Shown in pieces: positions 16,494 through 25,452 of a DNA stretch of 64,000 bases. This stretch comes from Demequina sp. NBRC 110057 (lineage in GTDB: Bacteria; Actinomycetota; Actinomycetes; Actinomycetales; Demequinaceae), in the NCBI RefSeq assembly GCF_002090175.1, contig NZ_BBRN01000003.1, positions 62,001-126,000 of the forward strand, in the 5' to 3' direction. Position 1 is the stretch's first letter; the number at the start of each line of letters is the position of its first letter. Under the pieces are notes generated by a model. It did not search any database. It worked only from the letters and a program-made list of their open reading frames with translations, and had not been told where the DNA came from. Both the position numbers and the translations under genes were made by a program.

Positions 16494-17150
16494 TTAGAGC
16501 GTCGAGACCCAGTTCTTCAGGAGCTGCAGGCCGGCCTCGCCCGACTTCTCCGGGTGGAACTGAGTGGCGGCGAGCGGCCCGTTCTCGACGGCGGCAACAA
16601 AGCGGTCCGCCTGCTGCTCGGTGCCTGCCTCCGACCACGTCACGAGCGGCGCGGCGAAGCGGCCGGTGTCCTCGGTGGTGCCCAGGGGGAAGTCGCGCAC
16701 GCCGTAGGAGTGCACAAAGTAGAAGCGCTCATCCTCGACGCCGGAGAACAGGGTGGTGCCCTGCGGCGCGTCCACCGTCGCCCAGCCCATGTTGGGAACG
16801 ACGGGCGCCTGCAGCAGCTCGACGGTGCCCGGCCACTGGTCGAGGCCCTCGGCCTCGACGCCGTGCTCGACGCCGCGCTCGAACATCACCTGCATTCCCA
16901 CGCAGATGCCCAGCACGGGACGCCCGCCGGACAGCCGGCGGCCGATGATCTGCTCACCGCGCACGCCCTTCAGCCCGCCCATGACGGCGTCGAACGCACC
17001 CACGCCGGGGACAATGAGGCCGTCGGCGTTCTCCGCGATCACCCGGTCGTCCGTCAGGACCACGCGCGCGCCCACATGCTCGATGGCGCGCACCGCCGAG
17101 CGGACGTTGCCGAAGCCGTAATCGAGGACGCAGACGAGGGGGGAAGTCAC
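16494..17150 (-). CDS. hisH: Imidazole glycerol phosphate synthase, glutaminase subunit
   Basis: Class I glutamine amidotransferase (218 residues) that supplies ammonia to HisF for histidine and AICAR formation. The nucleophile Cys lies in LGICVGMQ, and the His/Glu pair in QFHPEKSG completes the triad. The start is GTG (17150). A TAGGCT hexamer lies 6 bases before it with no ribosome binding site, so it appears to have its own leaderless promoter although it follows hisB and a hypothetical gene on the same strand. hisF is not in the window. Confidence 0.96.
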   Translation of the reverse strand: MTSPLVCVLDYGFGNVRSAVRAIEHVGARVVLTDDRVIAENADGLIVPGVGAFDAVMGGLKGVRGEQIIGRRLSGGRPVLGICVGMQVMFERGVEHGVEAEGLDQWPGTVELLQAPVVPNMGWATVDAPQGTTLFSGVEDERFYFVHSYGVRDFPLGTTEDTGRFAAPLVTWSEAGTEQQADRFVAAVENGPLAATQFHPEKSGEAGLQLLKNWVSTL

Positions 17151-17156
17151 GGCACC

Positions 17157-17162
17157 AGCCTA
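17157..17162 (-). promoter_or_regulatory. Leaderless-type -10 for hisH
   Basis: TAGGCT on the minus strand, 6 bases before the GTG start at 17150. A GCATCGGCC motif copy lies 40 bases further upstream. Confidence 0.5.
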
Positions 17163-17215
17163 CCGAGAGCGGCGGGAGGGCCGAAAACCCGGCCCGGCAG
17201 CCGCATCGGCCACTC

Positions 17216-17830
17216 CTAGTCCTCCGACGAGCCGTCGGGGTTGGGGTCGGAGTTGCGCTTGTTCTCCTGCTGCGCGCGGTAGGCGCGCTTGGCGTCCTTC
17301 GACGCGGAACGCAACTCGCGGAACGCCTGGAACTTGGTCATGCGCGCGTCGAAGACCTTGCCCGGGTGGGTCATGGCGATCTCGTCCATCGTCTGGACGC
17401 CGCTCATGAGGGTCGTGATGACGCCGGGAGCCTCGTCGAGTGCGAGCCCCGGCGCGACCTTGTCCCCCTTCACGCCGGCGAGCCAGCGGTGAATGGTGAT
17501 CTGGCCCGCGCGACGCTCCATCGCGAGGATGGGCTGCTGCTTGACGAAGGCGGACACCACCCGGCCTGCCGCGTCCGTGGCGCCCGCGGAGGTGTCGTCG
17601 ATCACCGCGAAGGCGCCCGCCGACGTCTCGATGCAGCGGCCCTGCACGCCGTTGAGCGCGCACACCGCGGCGAGCACCCGCCCGTTCTGGATGGGCGTGA
17701 AGATCGCGACGGTGTCCTCCTCGACGTGGCGGCCGGTCTCACCGGCCGGCTTCGCCGACTCGAGGGCGGACAGGTCGTCGGGGATCTCGACGCCCTCGGG
17801 AAGGTCGTCGTGGGTGCCGTCCTGGCTCAC
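17216..17830 (-). CDS. Hypothetical protein between hisB and hisH
   Basis: A 204-residue soluble-looking protein without a motif I recognise. Residues about 40-160 have a mixed alpha/beta pattern ([46 protein letters not shown]), and the C-terminus is charged ([21 protein letters not shown]). The GTG start at 17830 overlaps the hisB stop (GTGA), so it is translated with hisB. An unassigned gene at this position is common in actinobacterial his clusters, but no histidine-pathway role is evident. Confidence 0.75.
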   Translation of the reverse strand: MSQDGTHDDLPEGVEIPDDLSALESAKPAGETGRHVEEDTVAIFTPIQNGRVLAAVCALNGVQGRCIETSAGAFAVIDDTSAGATDAAGRVVSAFVKQQPILAMERRAGQITIHRWLAGVKGDKVAPGLALDEAPGVITTLMSGVQTMDEIAMTHPGKVFDARMTKFQAFRELRSASKDAKRAYRAQQENKRNSDPNPDGSSED

Positions 17831-18453
17831 AGCGCGCCCTTAGTGGACGGGATGCCCTTGACCCGGGCATCGGCCGTCACCGCGAAACGCAGCGCACGCG
17901 CGAGCGCCTTGAACTGGGCCTCGACGATGTGGTGGGGGTCGCGTCCGGCCAGCACGCGCATGTGCACGCAGATGCCCGCGTGGTGCGCGATGGACTCGAG
18001 CGCGTGGCCCGTCAGCGAGCCGGCAAAGTTGCCGCCGATGAGGTGGGTCGCCTGGCCGACGGGCTCGCCCACGTGCACGAAGTACGGGCGCCCCGAGACG
18101 TCCACCACGCACTGCGCGAGGGCCTCGTCGAGCGGGACGAGGGCGTCGCCGAAGCGCGAGATGCCGGCCTTGTCGCCCAGGGCGATCTTCAGCGCCTCAC
18201 CGATGCAGATGGCGATGTCCTCGACGGTGTGGTGCGAGTCGATGTGCACGTCGCCGGTCGCCTTGACGGTGAGGTTCATCAGCGAGTGCTTGCCGAGCGC
18301 GGTCAGCATGTGGTCGTAGAACGGCACCCCGGTGTCGATGTCGGTCTCGCCCGACCCGTCAAGGTCGAGCTCGACGAGCACCTGCGACTCGCTCGTCGCG
18401 CGCTCGATGCGTCCCGTGCGCTGTCCTGCGGTGGGCGTGGGCGTCTCGCTCAT
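17827..18453 (-). CDS. hisB: Imidazoleglycerol-phosphate dehydratase
   Basis: Mn-dependent enzyme of histidine synthesis (208 residues, monofunctional). Metal-binding signatures are GVPFYDHML, the repeated DSHHTVED and SIAHHAGI, and [18 protein letters not shown]. It lacks the phosphatase domain of enterobacterial HisB. The ATG at 18453 overlaps the hisC stop (ATGA), and its own stop overlaps the next gene's GTG, so hisC-hisB-hypothetical are tightly coupled. Confidence 0.97.
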   Translation of the reverse strand: MSETPTPTAGQRTGRIERATSESQVLVELDLDGSGETDIDTGVPFYDHMLTALGKHSLMNLTVKATGDVHIDSHHTVEDIAICIGEALKIALGDKAGISRFGDALVPLDEALAQCVVDVSGRPYFVHVGEPVGQATHLIGGNFAGSLTGHALESIAHHAGICVHMRVLAGRDPHHIVEAQFKALARALRFAVTADARVKGIPSTKGAL

Positions 18454-19544
18454 GCGGTGACCTCCATCAGTGCGCTCCTGAACAGCGCCATCTCCGTCGC
18501 GGTGCCGATCGACACTCGCAGCCATCCTGCGGGCCCCGTCACGCGGATCAGTACCCCGCGAGCCAGCAGCCCCTCAAACACCCTCTCACGGTCCTCGAAG
18601 GGCCCGAAAAGGCAGAAGTTTGCGTCCGTGTCCGCCACCGTGAAGCCCTGCTCACGCAGCCACTCGACGGTATCGTCGCGCTCGGCGCGGATCTCGTCGA
18701 CCTGGGCCTGCAACTCGCGGTGGTGGGCCAGGGCGGCCCGCGCGACGGCCTGCGTCACGGCGCTCAGGTGGTACGGAAGGCGCACCACGCGCAGCGCGTC
18801 GATGACTGGCTCGTGCGCGACGAGGTAGCCGAGCCGGCCGCCCGCGAGCGCGAAGGCCTTGGACATCGTGCGGCTCACGGCAAGGTTGGGGTGCGTCGGG
18901 ATGAGGCTCGCCGCGCTCGGCACGCCGGCGCGCCTGAACTCCGCGTAGGCCTCGTCGATCACCAGCACGCAGCCGCCGTCGACGTCCTCGGTGGCGGCGT
19001 ACAGCGCGCGCACCTCGTCGAGGCTGAGCGCGGTGCCCGTGGGGTTATTCGGGCTCGCGACGATGACGAGGCTGGGCTGCTGGGCGCGGATCTCCCGGGC
19101 CGCCGCCTCGATGTCGATCGAGAAGTCCTCGTTGCGCGGCACCGCGATGTACTCCGTGAGGGAGTCCCGGGCGTACTCGGGGTACATCGAATAGGTCGGA
19201 GCGAAGCTCATGATCGTGCGGCCGGGGCCGCCGAAGGCCTGGTGCAGGTGCAGCATGACCTCGTTGGAGCCATTGGCCGCCCAGATGTTGCGCGCCTCGA
19301 CGAAGTCGACGTAGGACTCGGCGGCGAGGTACGCGGCGAGGTCCTGGCGCAGCAGTGTGAAGTCGCGGTCCGGGTAGCGGTTGAGCCCCTCGGACGCCTT
19401 GCGCACGGCCTGCGTGATCGCGTCCACCACGACGGGCGGCGGCGAGTAGGGGTTCTCGTTGACGTTGAGGCGCGCGGCAACGGCCAGCTGCGGGGCGCCG
19501 TACGGCTCCAGCCCCGCGAGATCGGGGCGCAGGGGCAGGGTCAT
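18450..19544 (-). CDS. hisC: Histidinol-phosphate aminotransferase
   Basis: PLP-dependent class I/II aminotransferase (364 residues) of histidine synthesis. Visible features: [12 protein letters not shown] near the N-terminus, the SPNNPTGT loop, the cofactor-aspartate region VIDEAYAEF, and the PLP-lysine region [17 protein letters not shown]. The ATG at 19544 was chosen because the family start is immediately before [18 protein letters not shown] lies 7 bases upstream (leaderless). In most actinobacteria hisD precedes hisC directly; here they are about 4.4 kb apart. Confidence 0.96.
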   Translation of the reverse strand: MTLPLRPDLAGLEPYGAPQLAVAARLNVNENPYSPPPVVVDAITQAVRKASEGLNRYPDRDFTLLRQDLAAYLAAESYVDFVEARNIWAANGSNEVMLHLHQAFGGPGRTIMSFAPTYSMYPEYARDSLTEYIAVPRNEDFSIDIEAAAREIRAQQPSLVIVASPNNPTGTALSLDEVRALYAATEDVDGGCVLVIDEAYAEFRRAGVPSAASLIPTHPNLAVSRTMSKAFALAGGRLGYLVAHEPVIDALRVVRLPYHLSAVTQAVARAALAHHRELQAQVDEIRAERDDTVEWLREQGFTVADTDANFCLFGPFEDRERVFEGLLARGVLIRVTGPAGWLRVSIGTATEMALFRSALMEVTA

Positions 19545-19551
19545 GGCTGGG

Positions 19552-19557
19552 AGTCTA
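19552..19557 (-). promoter_or_regulatory. Leaderless-type -10 for hisC
   Basis: TAGACT on the minus strand, 7 bases before the hisC ATG. Two GGCCGATGC copies (19587 and 19603) lie just upstream. Confidence 0.5.
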
Positions 19558-19619
19558 GTGGGCACGTATGACAGCCCCGTGCGGACGGCCGATGCGGTGG
19601 ACGGCCGATGCTGCGGCTC

Positions 19620-19636
19620 GCCCCGCGGCGCGGGGC
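19620..19636 (-). terminator. Hairpin after the CAP-domain gene
   Basis: GCCCCGC-GCC-GCGGGGC, a 7-bp GC stem starting at the base after the TAG stop at 19637-19639. No T-run follows, so termination may need Rho. Confidence 0.4.
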
Positions 19637-20422
19637 CTAGCGGATGGAACCGGTGCTCTGCGAGACGCGCGCCTTGCTGATGTAGCCGCTCTTCTTTCCC
19701 GTGACCTTGACGGAAATACGGTGCCCCTTGTCCGCCGCACGCAACACGTAAGACTTGCCGGCTGCGCCGGAGATCTTCTTGCCGTCGCGACGCCACTCAT
19801 AGGTGAAGGACGGAGAGGGCTTCCATGCGGGCACCGATGCCGTCAGCGTCGACCCCACCTTGCGCGTTCCCTTGACGACGGGTGCCGCAGTGCTCGTGAA
19901 GGACTGAGCCTGAACGCTCGCTGCGAGGGTCTTCGACGACGCGTAGCCGGCGAAAACCTGGACACCCCACGCGCATCCGTACTTGTCCGTCGCGAAGCCG
20001 ACACCGATGTGGGTAAAGCCGCGATTGAGCATGTTCTTGTTGTGACCCGCAGACCGCTTCCACTGGCCCACCATGGTGGTGGCAGGAGCGCTATACCCGC
20101 AGTTGTACGCCACGTTCTCACCCGCGGACTTCCAGCCGCTCGGGATCTGCGACGAGTACTTCGGGTTGTGGCGAAGCGAACCGCTAGAGGCGAGGGCCTT
20201 TGCCCAGTCCTGCGCCACCTTATCCATCGCTGCGCTCGTGCGGAGCTGCGAAACCTGGTTGGCCACGCGGTGCTTGTTGGTCCCCGCCGTGATGGCGGTC
20301 CGCCCCTGGCCCTCGGTCACCGTGGCCGCATGGGCGGGCACCGCCGCGGTCGCGGCAAGGGCGAAGGCGAGGACCGTGGCGGCAAGAGTCGCGAGGGTGC
20401 GGCGCGGGGCGGTGCTCGGCAT
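19637..20422 (-). CDS. Secreted CAP-domain protein with C-terminal Ig-like repeat
   Basis: A predicted exoprotein (261 residues). The signal peptide is MPSTAPRRTLATLAATVL through about residue 32, with likely cleavage after AHA. The CAP/SCP domain (about 40-160) has the signature segments SAGENVAYNCGY and GHNKNMLNRGFTHIGVGFA. The C-terminal 75 residues match the frequent actinobacterial adhesive Ig-like module (KVGSTLTASVPAW, YEWRRDGKKISGA, GHRISVKVTG). The ATG at 20422 has AGGAG upstream. The role of bacterial CAP proteins is poorly known. It lies inside the otherwise compact his region, suggesting insertion there. Confidence 0.88.
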   Translation of the reverse strand: MPSTAPRRTLATLAATVLAFALAATAAVPAHAATVTEGQGRTAITAGTNKHRVANQVSQLRTSAAMDKVAQDWAKALASSGSLRHNPKYSSQIPSGWKSAGENVAYNCGYSAPATTMVGQWKRSAGHNKNMLNRGFTHIGVGFATDKYGCAWGVQVFAGYASSKTLAASVQAQSFTSTAAPVVKGTRKVGSTLTASVPAWKPSPSFTYEWRRDGKKISGAAGKSYVLRAADKGHRISVKVTGKKSGYISKARVSQSTGSIR

Positions 20423-20630
20423 CGTGTCTCCTGGGCGTTCACTACTGCTGACGGGCGGGTGCTGACCAGAAGGTAGCGGCGCAGCCCGCCAGGATTCGGA
20501 CATACGCGACGAATCGTCTGCCCGGCATGCGAGAAAAACTCCTGCTAAACGGCATGCACGTGCGTCTCACGTGGCCTTTGTCACACTTGCTGCGCCGCCG
20601 GTCGGGTCCGGCAGTGTCGGAGCCTCCCCC

Positions 20631-20636
20631 TACCGT
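20631..20636 (+). promoter_or_regulatory. Leaderless-type -10 for recQ-like gene
   Basis: TACCGT followed by GGTGGGC (7 bases) and the ATG at 20644. Confidence 0.45.
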
Positions 20637-20643
20637 GGTGGGC

Positions 20644-22875
20644 ATGAGTACGGAATCCCCTGTCGCATCGGCCACCACCTCGCTGCGCGACGAGGCCGAG
20701 GCGTCGCTGCGCCGCCTCGTGGGGCGCGAGGACGTCAGCCTGCGCGACGACCAGTGGCGCGCCATCGAGGCGCTCGTGGACCGCCACGCGCGGGCGCTCG
20801 TGGTGCAGCGCACCGGCTGGGGAAAGTCGGCCGTGTATTTCGTGGCGACCATGCTGCTGCGCGCCCGCGGGGCGGGCCCCACGGTCATCGTGTCGCCGCT
20901 GCTGGCGCTCATGCGCGACCAGATCGCTGCAGCGTCCCGTGCTGGAGTGCGCGCCGCGACGGTCAACTCCGCCAACGTCACCGAGTGGGACGACGTCCAC
21001 GCGGCGATCCGGGCAGGCGAGATCGACGTCCTGCTGTGCTCGCCCGAGCGGCTCAACAACCCCGGCTTCCGCGACGAGGTCCTCCCCCGTCTCGCGGCCG
21101 ATGCAGGGCTGGTCGTGATCGACGAGGCCCACTGCATCTCAGACTGGGGACACGACTTCCGCCCCGACTACCGGCGCATCCGCACCCTGCTGGGCGACCT
21201 CCCCGAGGGCATCCCCGTGCTCGCCACCACCGCGACGGCGAACGCGCGCGTGACCGCCGATGTCGCCGAGCAGTTGGGTGTGCGGCGCCCCGCGGCGGTG
21301 GCCGATGCCGTGGCGGCCGGGGACGACGAGGAACTGCGCGAGGAGGTGCTCGTGTTGCGCGGCGAGCTCGATCGCGAGTCGCTCCACCTCGCCGTGGTCG
21401 ACCTGCCCGACACCGCAGCGCGGGTGGCGTGGCTCGCGGGCGCACTGCGCGAGATCGACGGCTCCGGCATCGTCTACTGCCTGACCGTCTCGGCGGCCGA
21501 GGAGGTCGCCTCGCAGCTGCGCTCGGCGGGCCTCGAGGTCGCGGCGTACACGGGCCGCACGGACCCCACCGAACGCGAGGGCCTGGAGGAGGACCTCAAA
21601 GCGAACCGGGTCAAGGCGCTCATCGCGACGTCCGCGCTCGGCATGGGATTCGACAAGCCCGACCTCGCGTTCGTGGTGCATCTGGGCGCCCCGTCGTCGC
21701 CCATCGCGTACTACCAGCAGGTGGGGCGTGCCGGGCGTGGCGTGGACAGGGCCGTGGTCGTCCTGCTGCCCGGAGCCGAGGACCGCGCGATCTGGGACTG
21801 GTTCGGTTCCCAGGCCTTTCCCCCCGAGGAGCAGGTGCGGGCGGCGCTCGGGGCGCTCTCCGCGGACCGGCCCACGTCCGTTCCTGCGCTCGAGACCGCG
21901 GTGGACCTGCGGCGCGGGCGATTGGAATCGATGCTGAAGGTGCTCGACGTCGACGGCGCGGTCCGCAGGGTGCAGGGCGGCTGGGTCGCCACCGGCGAGC
22001 CGTGGGCCTACGACGCCGAGCGCTACCGGCGCGTGGCCGCCGCCCGCGCCGCCGAGCAGGACACCATGCTCGAATACGAGGCGCTCGGCTCGTGCCGCAT
22101 GGCGTTCCTGCGCCGCGTCCTGGATGACCCGGCACTTCCCGACGGCTGGGCCTGCGGCAGGTGCGACGTGTGCGGCGGCGTGGACCTGCCGGCGGTGCCC
22201 GACGCCGATGCCGTGGCCGCGACGCGCGCCGATATGGACCGGGTGGGAGTCGAGGTGACCGCCCGCAAGCAGTGGCCCAGCGGCGTGGATCGCATGGGGC
22301 TCGACCTGCGAGGGCGCATCCCCGCGGCCGAGCAGGCCCAGCCGGGCCGGGCGGTCGCGAGGCTCGACGGCCTGGGGTGGGCGGTGCAGCTGCGCGAGCT
22401 TCTCGAGTCCCGGGACGCCGAGGGCGCTCCCGTGGATGGCGAGACGCCCGTGCCCCTGCGCGGCGCGGCGACCCGGGTGCTCGACGACTGGGACGGGCTG
22501 TGGACCGGGGCCGGGCTCACGCGGGTCAGGACCATCGACGCCGTGGTCGGCGTCAGGTCCGCGACACGCCCCCAGCTGATGCGCCACCTCGCGCCCGGTC
22601 TCGCGCGCTACCTGCAGATGCCGTTCCTCGGATGGGTGGGCCCGCGCCAGGGTCAGGAGGAGCCCGGCCGACACGACCTGAACTCGGCGCAACGCCTCGC
22701 GGTGGTGGCGCGGAGGCTCGAGCTCGAGGACGCGGCGCGCGCTTCGCTCGGCGGTCGCGCCGTGCTGCTCGTCGACGACTACACGGACTCGGGCTGGACC
22801 CTCACGGTCGCGGCGCGGCTCCTGCGCCAGGCGGGTGCGGGCGACGTCTATCCCTTCGTGCTCGGCGTGAGGTAG
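20644..22875 (+). CDS. RecQ-family DNA helicase with C-terminal PRTase-like domain
   Basis: A 743-residue ATP-dependent 3'-5' DNA helicase candidate. Helicase motifs: Walker A QRTGWGKSAVYF, DEAH box VVIDEAHCISDWGHDFRPDY, motif III ATTATAN, and motif VI QQVGRAGRG. A RecQ-type zinc-binding segment follows with four Cys (SCRMAFLRR ... ACGRCDVCGG). There is no recognisable HRDC domain. Instead, the last 200 residues end in VLLVDDYTDSGWTLTVAARLL, which matches the PRPP-binding loop of type I phosphoribosyltransferases. The helicase/PRTase pairing recalls the ComFA/ComFC association. Start ATG 20644 follows a TACCGT hexamer. Confidence 0.88.
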   Translation: MSTESPVASATTSLRDEAEASLRRLVGREDVSLRDDQWRAIEALVDRHARALVVQRTGWGKSAVYFVATMLLRARGAGPTVIVSPLLALMRDQIAAASRAGVRAATVNSANVTEWDDVHAAIRAGEIDVLLCSPERLNNPGFRDEVLPRLAADAGLVVIDEAHCISDWGHDFRPDYRRIRTLLGDLPEGIPVLATTATANARVTADVAEQLGVRRPAAVADAVAAGDDEELREEVLVLRGELDRESLHLAVVDLPDTAARVAWLAGALREIDGSGIVYCLTVSAAEEVASQLRSAGLEVAAYTGRTDPTEREGLEEDLKANRVKALIATSALGMGFDKPDLAFVVHLGAPSSPIAYYQQVGRAGRGVDRAVVVLLPGAEDRAIWDWFGSQAFPPEEQVRAALGALSADRPTSVPALETAVDLRRGRLESMLKVLDVDGAVRRVQGGWVATGEPWAYDAERYRRVAAARAAEQDTMLEYEALGSCRMAFLRRVLDDPALPDGWACGRCDVCGGVDLPAVPDADAVAATRADMDRVGVEVTARKQWPSGVDRMGLDLRGRIPAAEQAQPGRAVARLDGLGWAVQLRELLESRDAEGAPVDGETPVPLRGAATRVLDDWDGLWTGAGLTRVRTIDAVVGVRSATRPQLMRHLAPGLARYLQMPFLGWVGPRQGQEEPGRHDLNSAQRLAVVARRLELEDAARASLGGRAVLLVDDYTDSGWTLTVAARLLRQAGAGDVYPFVLGVR

Positions 22876-22972
22876 CCCGGCGCGGGCCGTGGGGGCGAGC
22901 CGCCCGCGCGGCGGTTTGTGCCGTCGGCAAACCCTCCGACGCCGCGGGCCGACGACGCGATGTGATGGGGCC

Positions 22973-23962
22973 ATGAGAATCCTGATCCTCGGCGGGACGG
23001 CGTTCCTCGGGCGCGCCATCGCCAGCGATGCCCTCGTGCGCGGCCACAGCGTCACCTGTGCGGCGCGCGGCACGTCCCCCACGCCGGCCGGTGCCGCCTT
23101 CGTCCGCATCGAGCGCGACGACGAGCGGGGCCTCACTCCCCTCGCCGGCGAGGCCTTCGACGCGATCGTCGACGTCTCCCGCACCCCGCGCCACGTCGAG
23201 CGGGCCGTGCGCGACCTCGACGCCGACCATTGGGTCTTCGTCTCCACGACCAACGTGTACGCGCGCTTCGACGTCCCCGAGCAGCGCGAGGATGCGGAGC
23301 TGCTCGACGAGCTCGAGGATCTCGACGACCCCGACGACTACGGCCGCGCCAAGGTGACGTGCGAGCGCCTGGTGCGTGGCGCATCGGCCACCGCCACGGT
23401 GGTCAGGCCCGGGCTGATCGCCGGGCCGGGCGACGACACCTCCCGCAGCGGCTACTACCCCTGGCGCTTCGCTCACCCGACCGGTCACGACGTCCTCGCG
23501 CCGGCCGGACCCGACTTTCCGACGGCCATGATCGATGTCGACGACCTCGCCGCCTGGATCGTCGACGCTGCCGAGCGCCGCCTCGACGGCGTCTTCAATG
23601 CGACGGGCCCCACCACGACGCTGGGCGAGGTCGTGCGGCTCGCCGCCGCGGCGTCGGGGAGCACCGCTGCGCCGCGGTGGGTGGATCCCGCCGACCTCGC
23701 CGCGCACGGCATCGCGCCGTGGATGGGCGCGCGATCGCTGCCGCTGTGGATCGACGATCCCGACTGGAGGTGGTTCGCCACGCTCGACACGACGGCCGCT
23801 CGTACGGAGGGCCTGGTCACGCGGCCGCTGGCCGAGACCCTCGCGCGCTCTCTCGCCTACGAGGCGGCAAGGCCCCACTCGCTCGACGGCGATGCCTCTC
23901 GCGCCGGCCTGTCAGACGGCGAGGAGCGCGACCTCCGGGCAGCGCTCGAGGGCGCCGCGTAG
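22973..23962 (+). CDS. NAD-dependent epimerase/reductase-like protein
   Basis: An extended short-chain dehydrogenase fold protein (329 residues). The N-terminal nucleotide-binding motif is MRILILGGTAFLGRAIA; a YxxxK pair appears in DDYGRAKVTCERL, and a substrate-lobe segment DVDDLAAWIVDAAE follows. Similar actinobacterial proteins are annotated as NAD-dependent epimerases; the substrate is unknown. It lies 97 bases after the RecQ-like gene on the same strand and converges on hisD, leaving 4 bases between the stops. Confidence 0.85.
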   Translation: MRILILGGTAFLGRAIASDALVRGHSVTCAARGTSPTPAGAAFVRIERDDERGLTPLAGEAFDAIVDVSRTPRHVERAVRDLDADHWVFVSTTNVYARFDVPEQREDAELLDELEDLDDPDDYGRAKVTCERLVRGASATATVVRPGLIAGPGDDTSRSGYYPWRFAHPTGHDVLAPAGPDFPTAMIDVDDLAAWIVDAAERRLDGVFNATGPTTTLGEVVRLAAAASGSTAAPRWVDPADLAAHGIAPWMGARSLPLWIDDPDWRWFATLDTTAARTEGLVTRPLAETLARSLAYEAARPHSLDGDASRAGLSDGEERDLRAALEGAA

Positions 23963-23966
23963 AGCC

Positions 23967-25271
23967 CTATCCCTCGAGGCGCGCCTGCACGGCCTGGCCG
24001 TGCGCCGGCAGGTCCTCGGCGTTCGCGAGCGCGATGACCTTGTGGCCGATCTCGGCGAGGGCCGCCTGGTCGTAGCGGATGTACTGGATGGCCTTCAGGA
24101 AGCTCGTCGTGTTGAGTCCGCTCGCGAAGCGGGCGGTGCCGCCGGTGGGCAGCACGTGGTTCGAGCCCGCCATGTAGTCGCCGAGCGGCACCGGGCTGTA
24201 GGGCCCGATGAACACGGCTCCCGCGCTGCGGATGCGGCTAGCGACCTCGTCGGCGTCGCGCGTGTGGATCTCGAGGTGCTCGGCCCCGTAGGCATCGGCC
24301 ACCTGGATCGACTGGTCGATGCTCGAGGTGAGGATCACCGCGGACTGCACCCCCGTGAGGGCCTCCTTGGTGCGGGCCAGGTGCTTCGTGTCGTCGGCGC
24401 GGCGCCCGAGGGCCTCCTCGACGCGCTCGGCGAGGTGCTCATCGTGCGTGATGAGAACCGAACCGGCCAGCGGGTCGTGCTCGGCCTGGCTCAGCAAGTC
24501 GGCGGCGACGAACTCGGGGTCGGCGGTGTCGTCGGCGATGATCGCGATCTCGGTCGGGCCAGCCTCGGCGTCGATGCCGACCACGCCGTTCACCGCGCGC
24601 TTCGCGGCGGCGACGTACACGTTGCCCGGGCCGGTGATGATGTCGACCGGGTCGCACAGGTCCTCGGCGCCGTAGGCGAGCATGGCGATCGCCTGCGCTC
24701 CTCCGGCGGCATAGACCTCGTCCACGCCCAGCAGCGCACACGCGGCAAGAATCGTGGGGTGGGGCTCTCCCCCACACTCGCGCTGTGGAGGCGTCGCGAC
24801 GGCGATCGACTCGACGCCGGCGGCCTGCGCCGCGACCACGTTCATGACGACGGAGCTCGGGTACACGGCAAGGCCGCCGGGCACGTACAGGCCGACGCGG
24901 CCGACCGGCACCCAGCGCTGGGCGAGCCTCGCACCGGGAGCGACCTCGATCTCGACCGGCGGCGGCACCGTCGCCTCGTGGAAGGCACGCACGCGGGTGA
25001 TGGCCTCGCGGATCGCGTCGAGCACGGCGGGGTCCTGGGATTCCAGGGCCGCCTCGATGCGGTCGGCAGGCACGCGGATCTGGTCGAGCTCGACGCCATC
25101 GAAGCGCGCCGCGTACTCCCGCAGCGCGTCGGCTCCGCGCTCGCGCACGTCCGCGATGATCGGCGTGACGACCTCGACCGCATGGCTCACGTCGAGGTCG
25201 GCGCGGGGCACCACCTCGAGCAGCTCTCGGGCGGTCAGGTCACGGTCGCGAAGGTCGATGCGGCTCAACAC
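23967..25271 (-). CDS. hisD: Histidinol dehydrogenase
   Basis: Zn-dependent enzyme (434 residues) performing the last two oxidations of histidine synthesis. Signatures: VPGGLAVYPSSVVMNVVAAQAAGV, DIITGPGNVYVAAAKRAV, the AGPTEIAIIADD region, and catalytic GAEHLEIHT and HVLPTGGTARFASGL. The start is GTG 25271 with TAGGCT 6 bases before it (leaderless). It is separated from hisC by three unrelated genes, so hisD must be expressed independently. Confidence 0.97.
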   Translation of the reverse strand: MLSRIDLRDRDLTARELLEVVPRADLDVSHAVEVVTPIIADVRERGADALREYAARFDGVELDQIRVPADRIEAALESQDPAVLDAIREAITRVRAFHEATVPPPVEIEVAPGARLAQRWVPVGRVGLYVPGGLAVYPSSVVMNVVAAQAAGVESIAVATPPQRECGGEPHPTILAACALLGVDEVYAAGGAQAIAMLAYGAEDLCDPVDIITGPGNVYVAAAKRAVNGVVGIDAEAGPTEIAIIADDTADPEFVAADLLSQAEHDPLAGSVLITHDEHLAERVEEALGRRADDTKHLARTKEALTGVQSAVILTSSIDQSIQVADAYGAEHLEIHTRDADEVASRIRSAGAVFIGPYSPVPLGDYMAGSNHVLPTGGTARFASGLNTTSFLKAIQYIRYDQAALAEIGHKVIALANAEDLPAHGQAVQARLEG

Positions 25272-25277
25272 GCGCCC

Positions 25278-25283
25278 AGCCTA
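25278..25283 (-). promoter_or_regulatory. Leaderless-type -10 for hisD
   Basis: TAGGCT on the minus strand, 6 bases before the GTG start at 25271. The same hexamer and spacing are found at hisH and yggT. Confidence 0.5.
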
Positions 25284-25342
25284 TCGCCGCGGCTCGCGCT
25301 CGCCTCCCGTTACCGGTGACCCTCCGCGCCCCACACCCGTGG

Positions 25343-25402
25343 CGGTAGAGACACGGCGGTGGCGAGCGCCTACCGGGCGGTTCGCGGTAGAGACACGGCG
25401 GT
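25343..25402 (+). repeat. 18-bp direct repeat pair upstream of the SDR gene
   Basis: CGGTAGAGACACGGCGGT occurs at 25343-25360 and 25385-25402, 42 bases start to start (four helical turns). The spacer holds CTACCG, which is the inverse of the repeat's CGGTAG. It lies in the divergent hisD/SDR gap and may be an operator pair. Confidence 0.6.
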
Positions 25403-25452
25403 CTGGCGCGCTCACCATGGCATGGCCGTCCGCGTGTGGCACGCTGACCGGC

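Noticed and set aside
25417-25452. Longer SDR protein starting at ATG 25417
   Set aside because: The extra residues (MAWPSACGTLTG) precede the normal SDR start and have no ribosome binding site; 25453 is kept, with the alternative noted.
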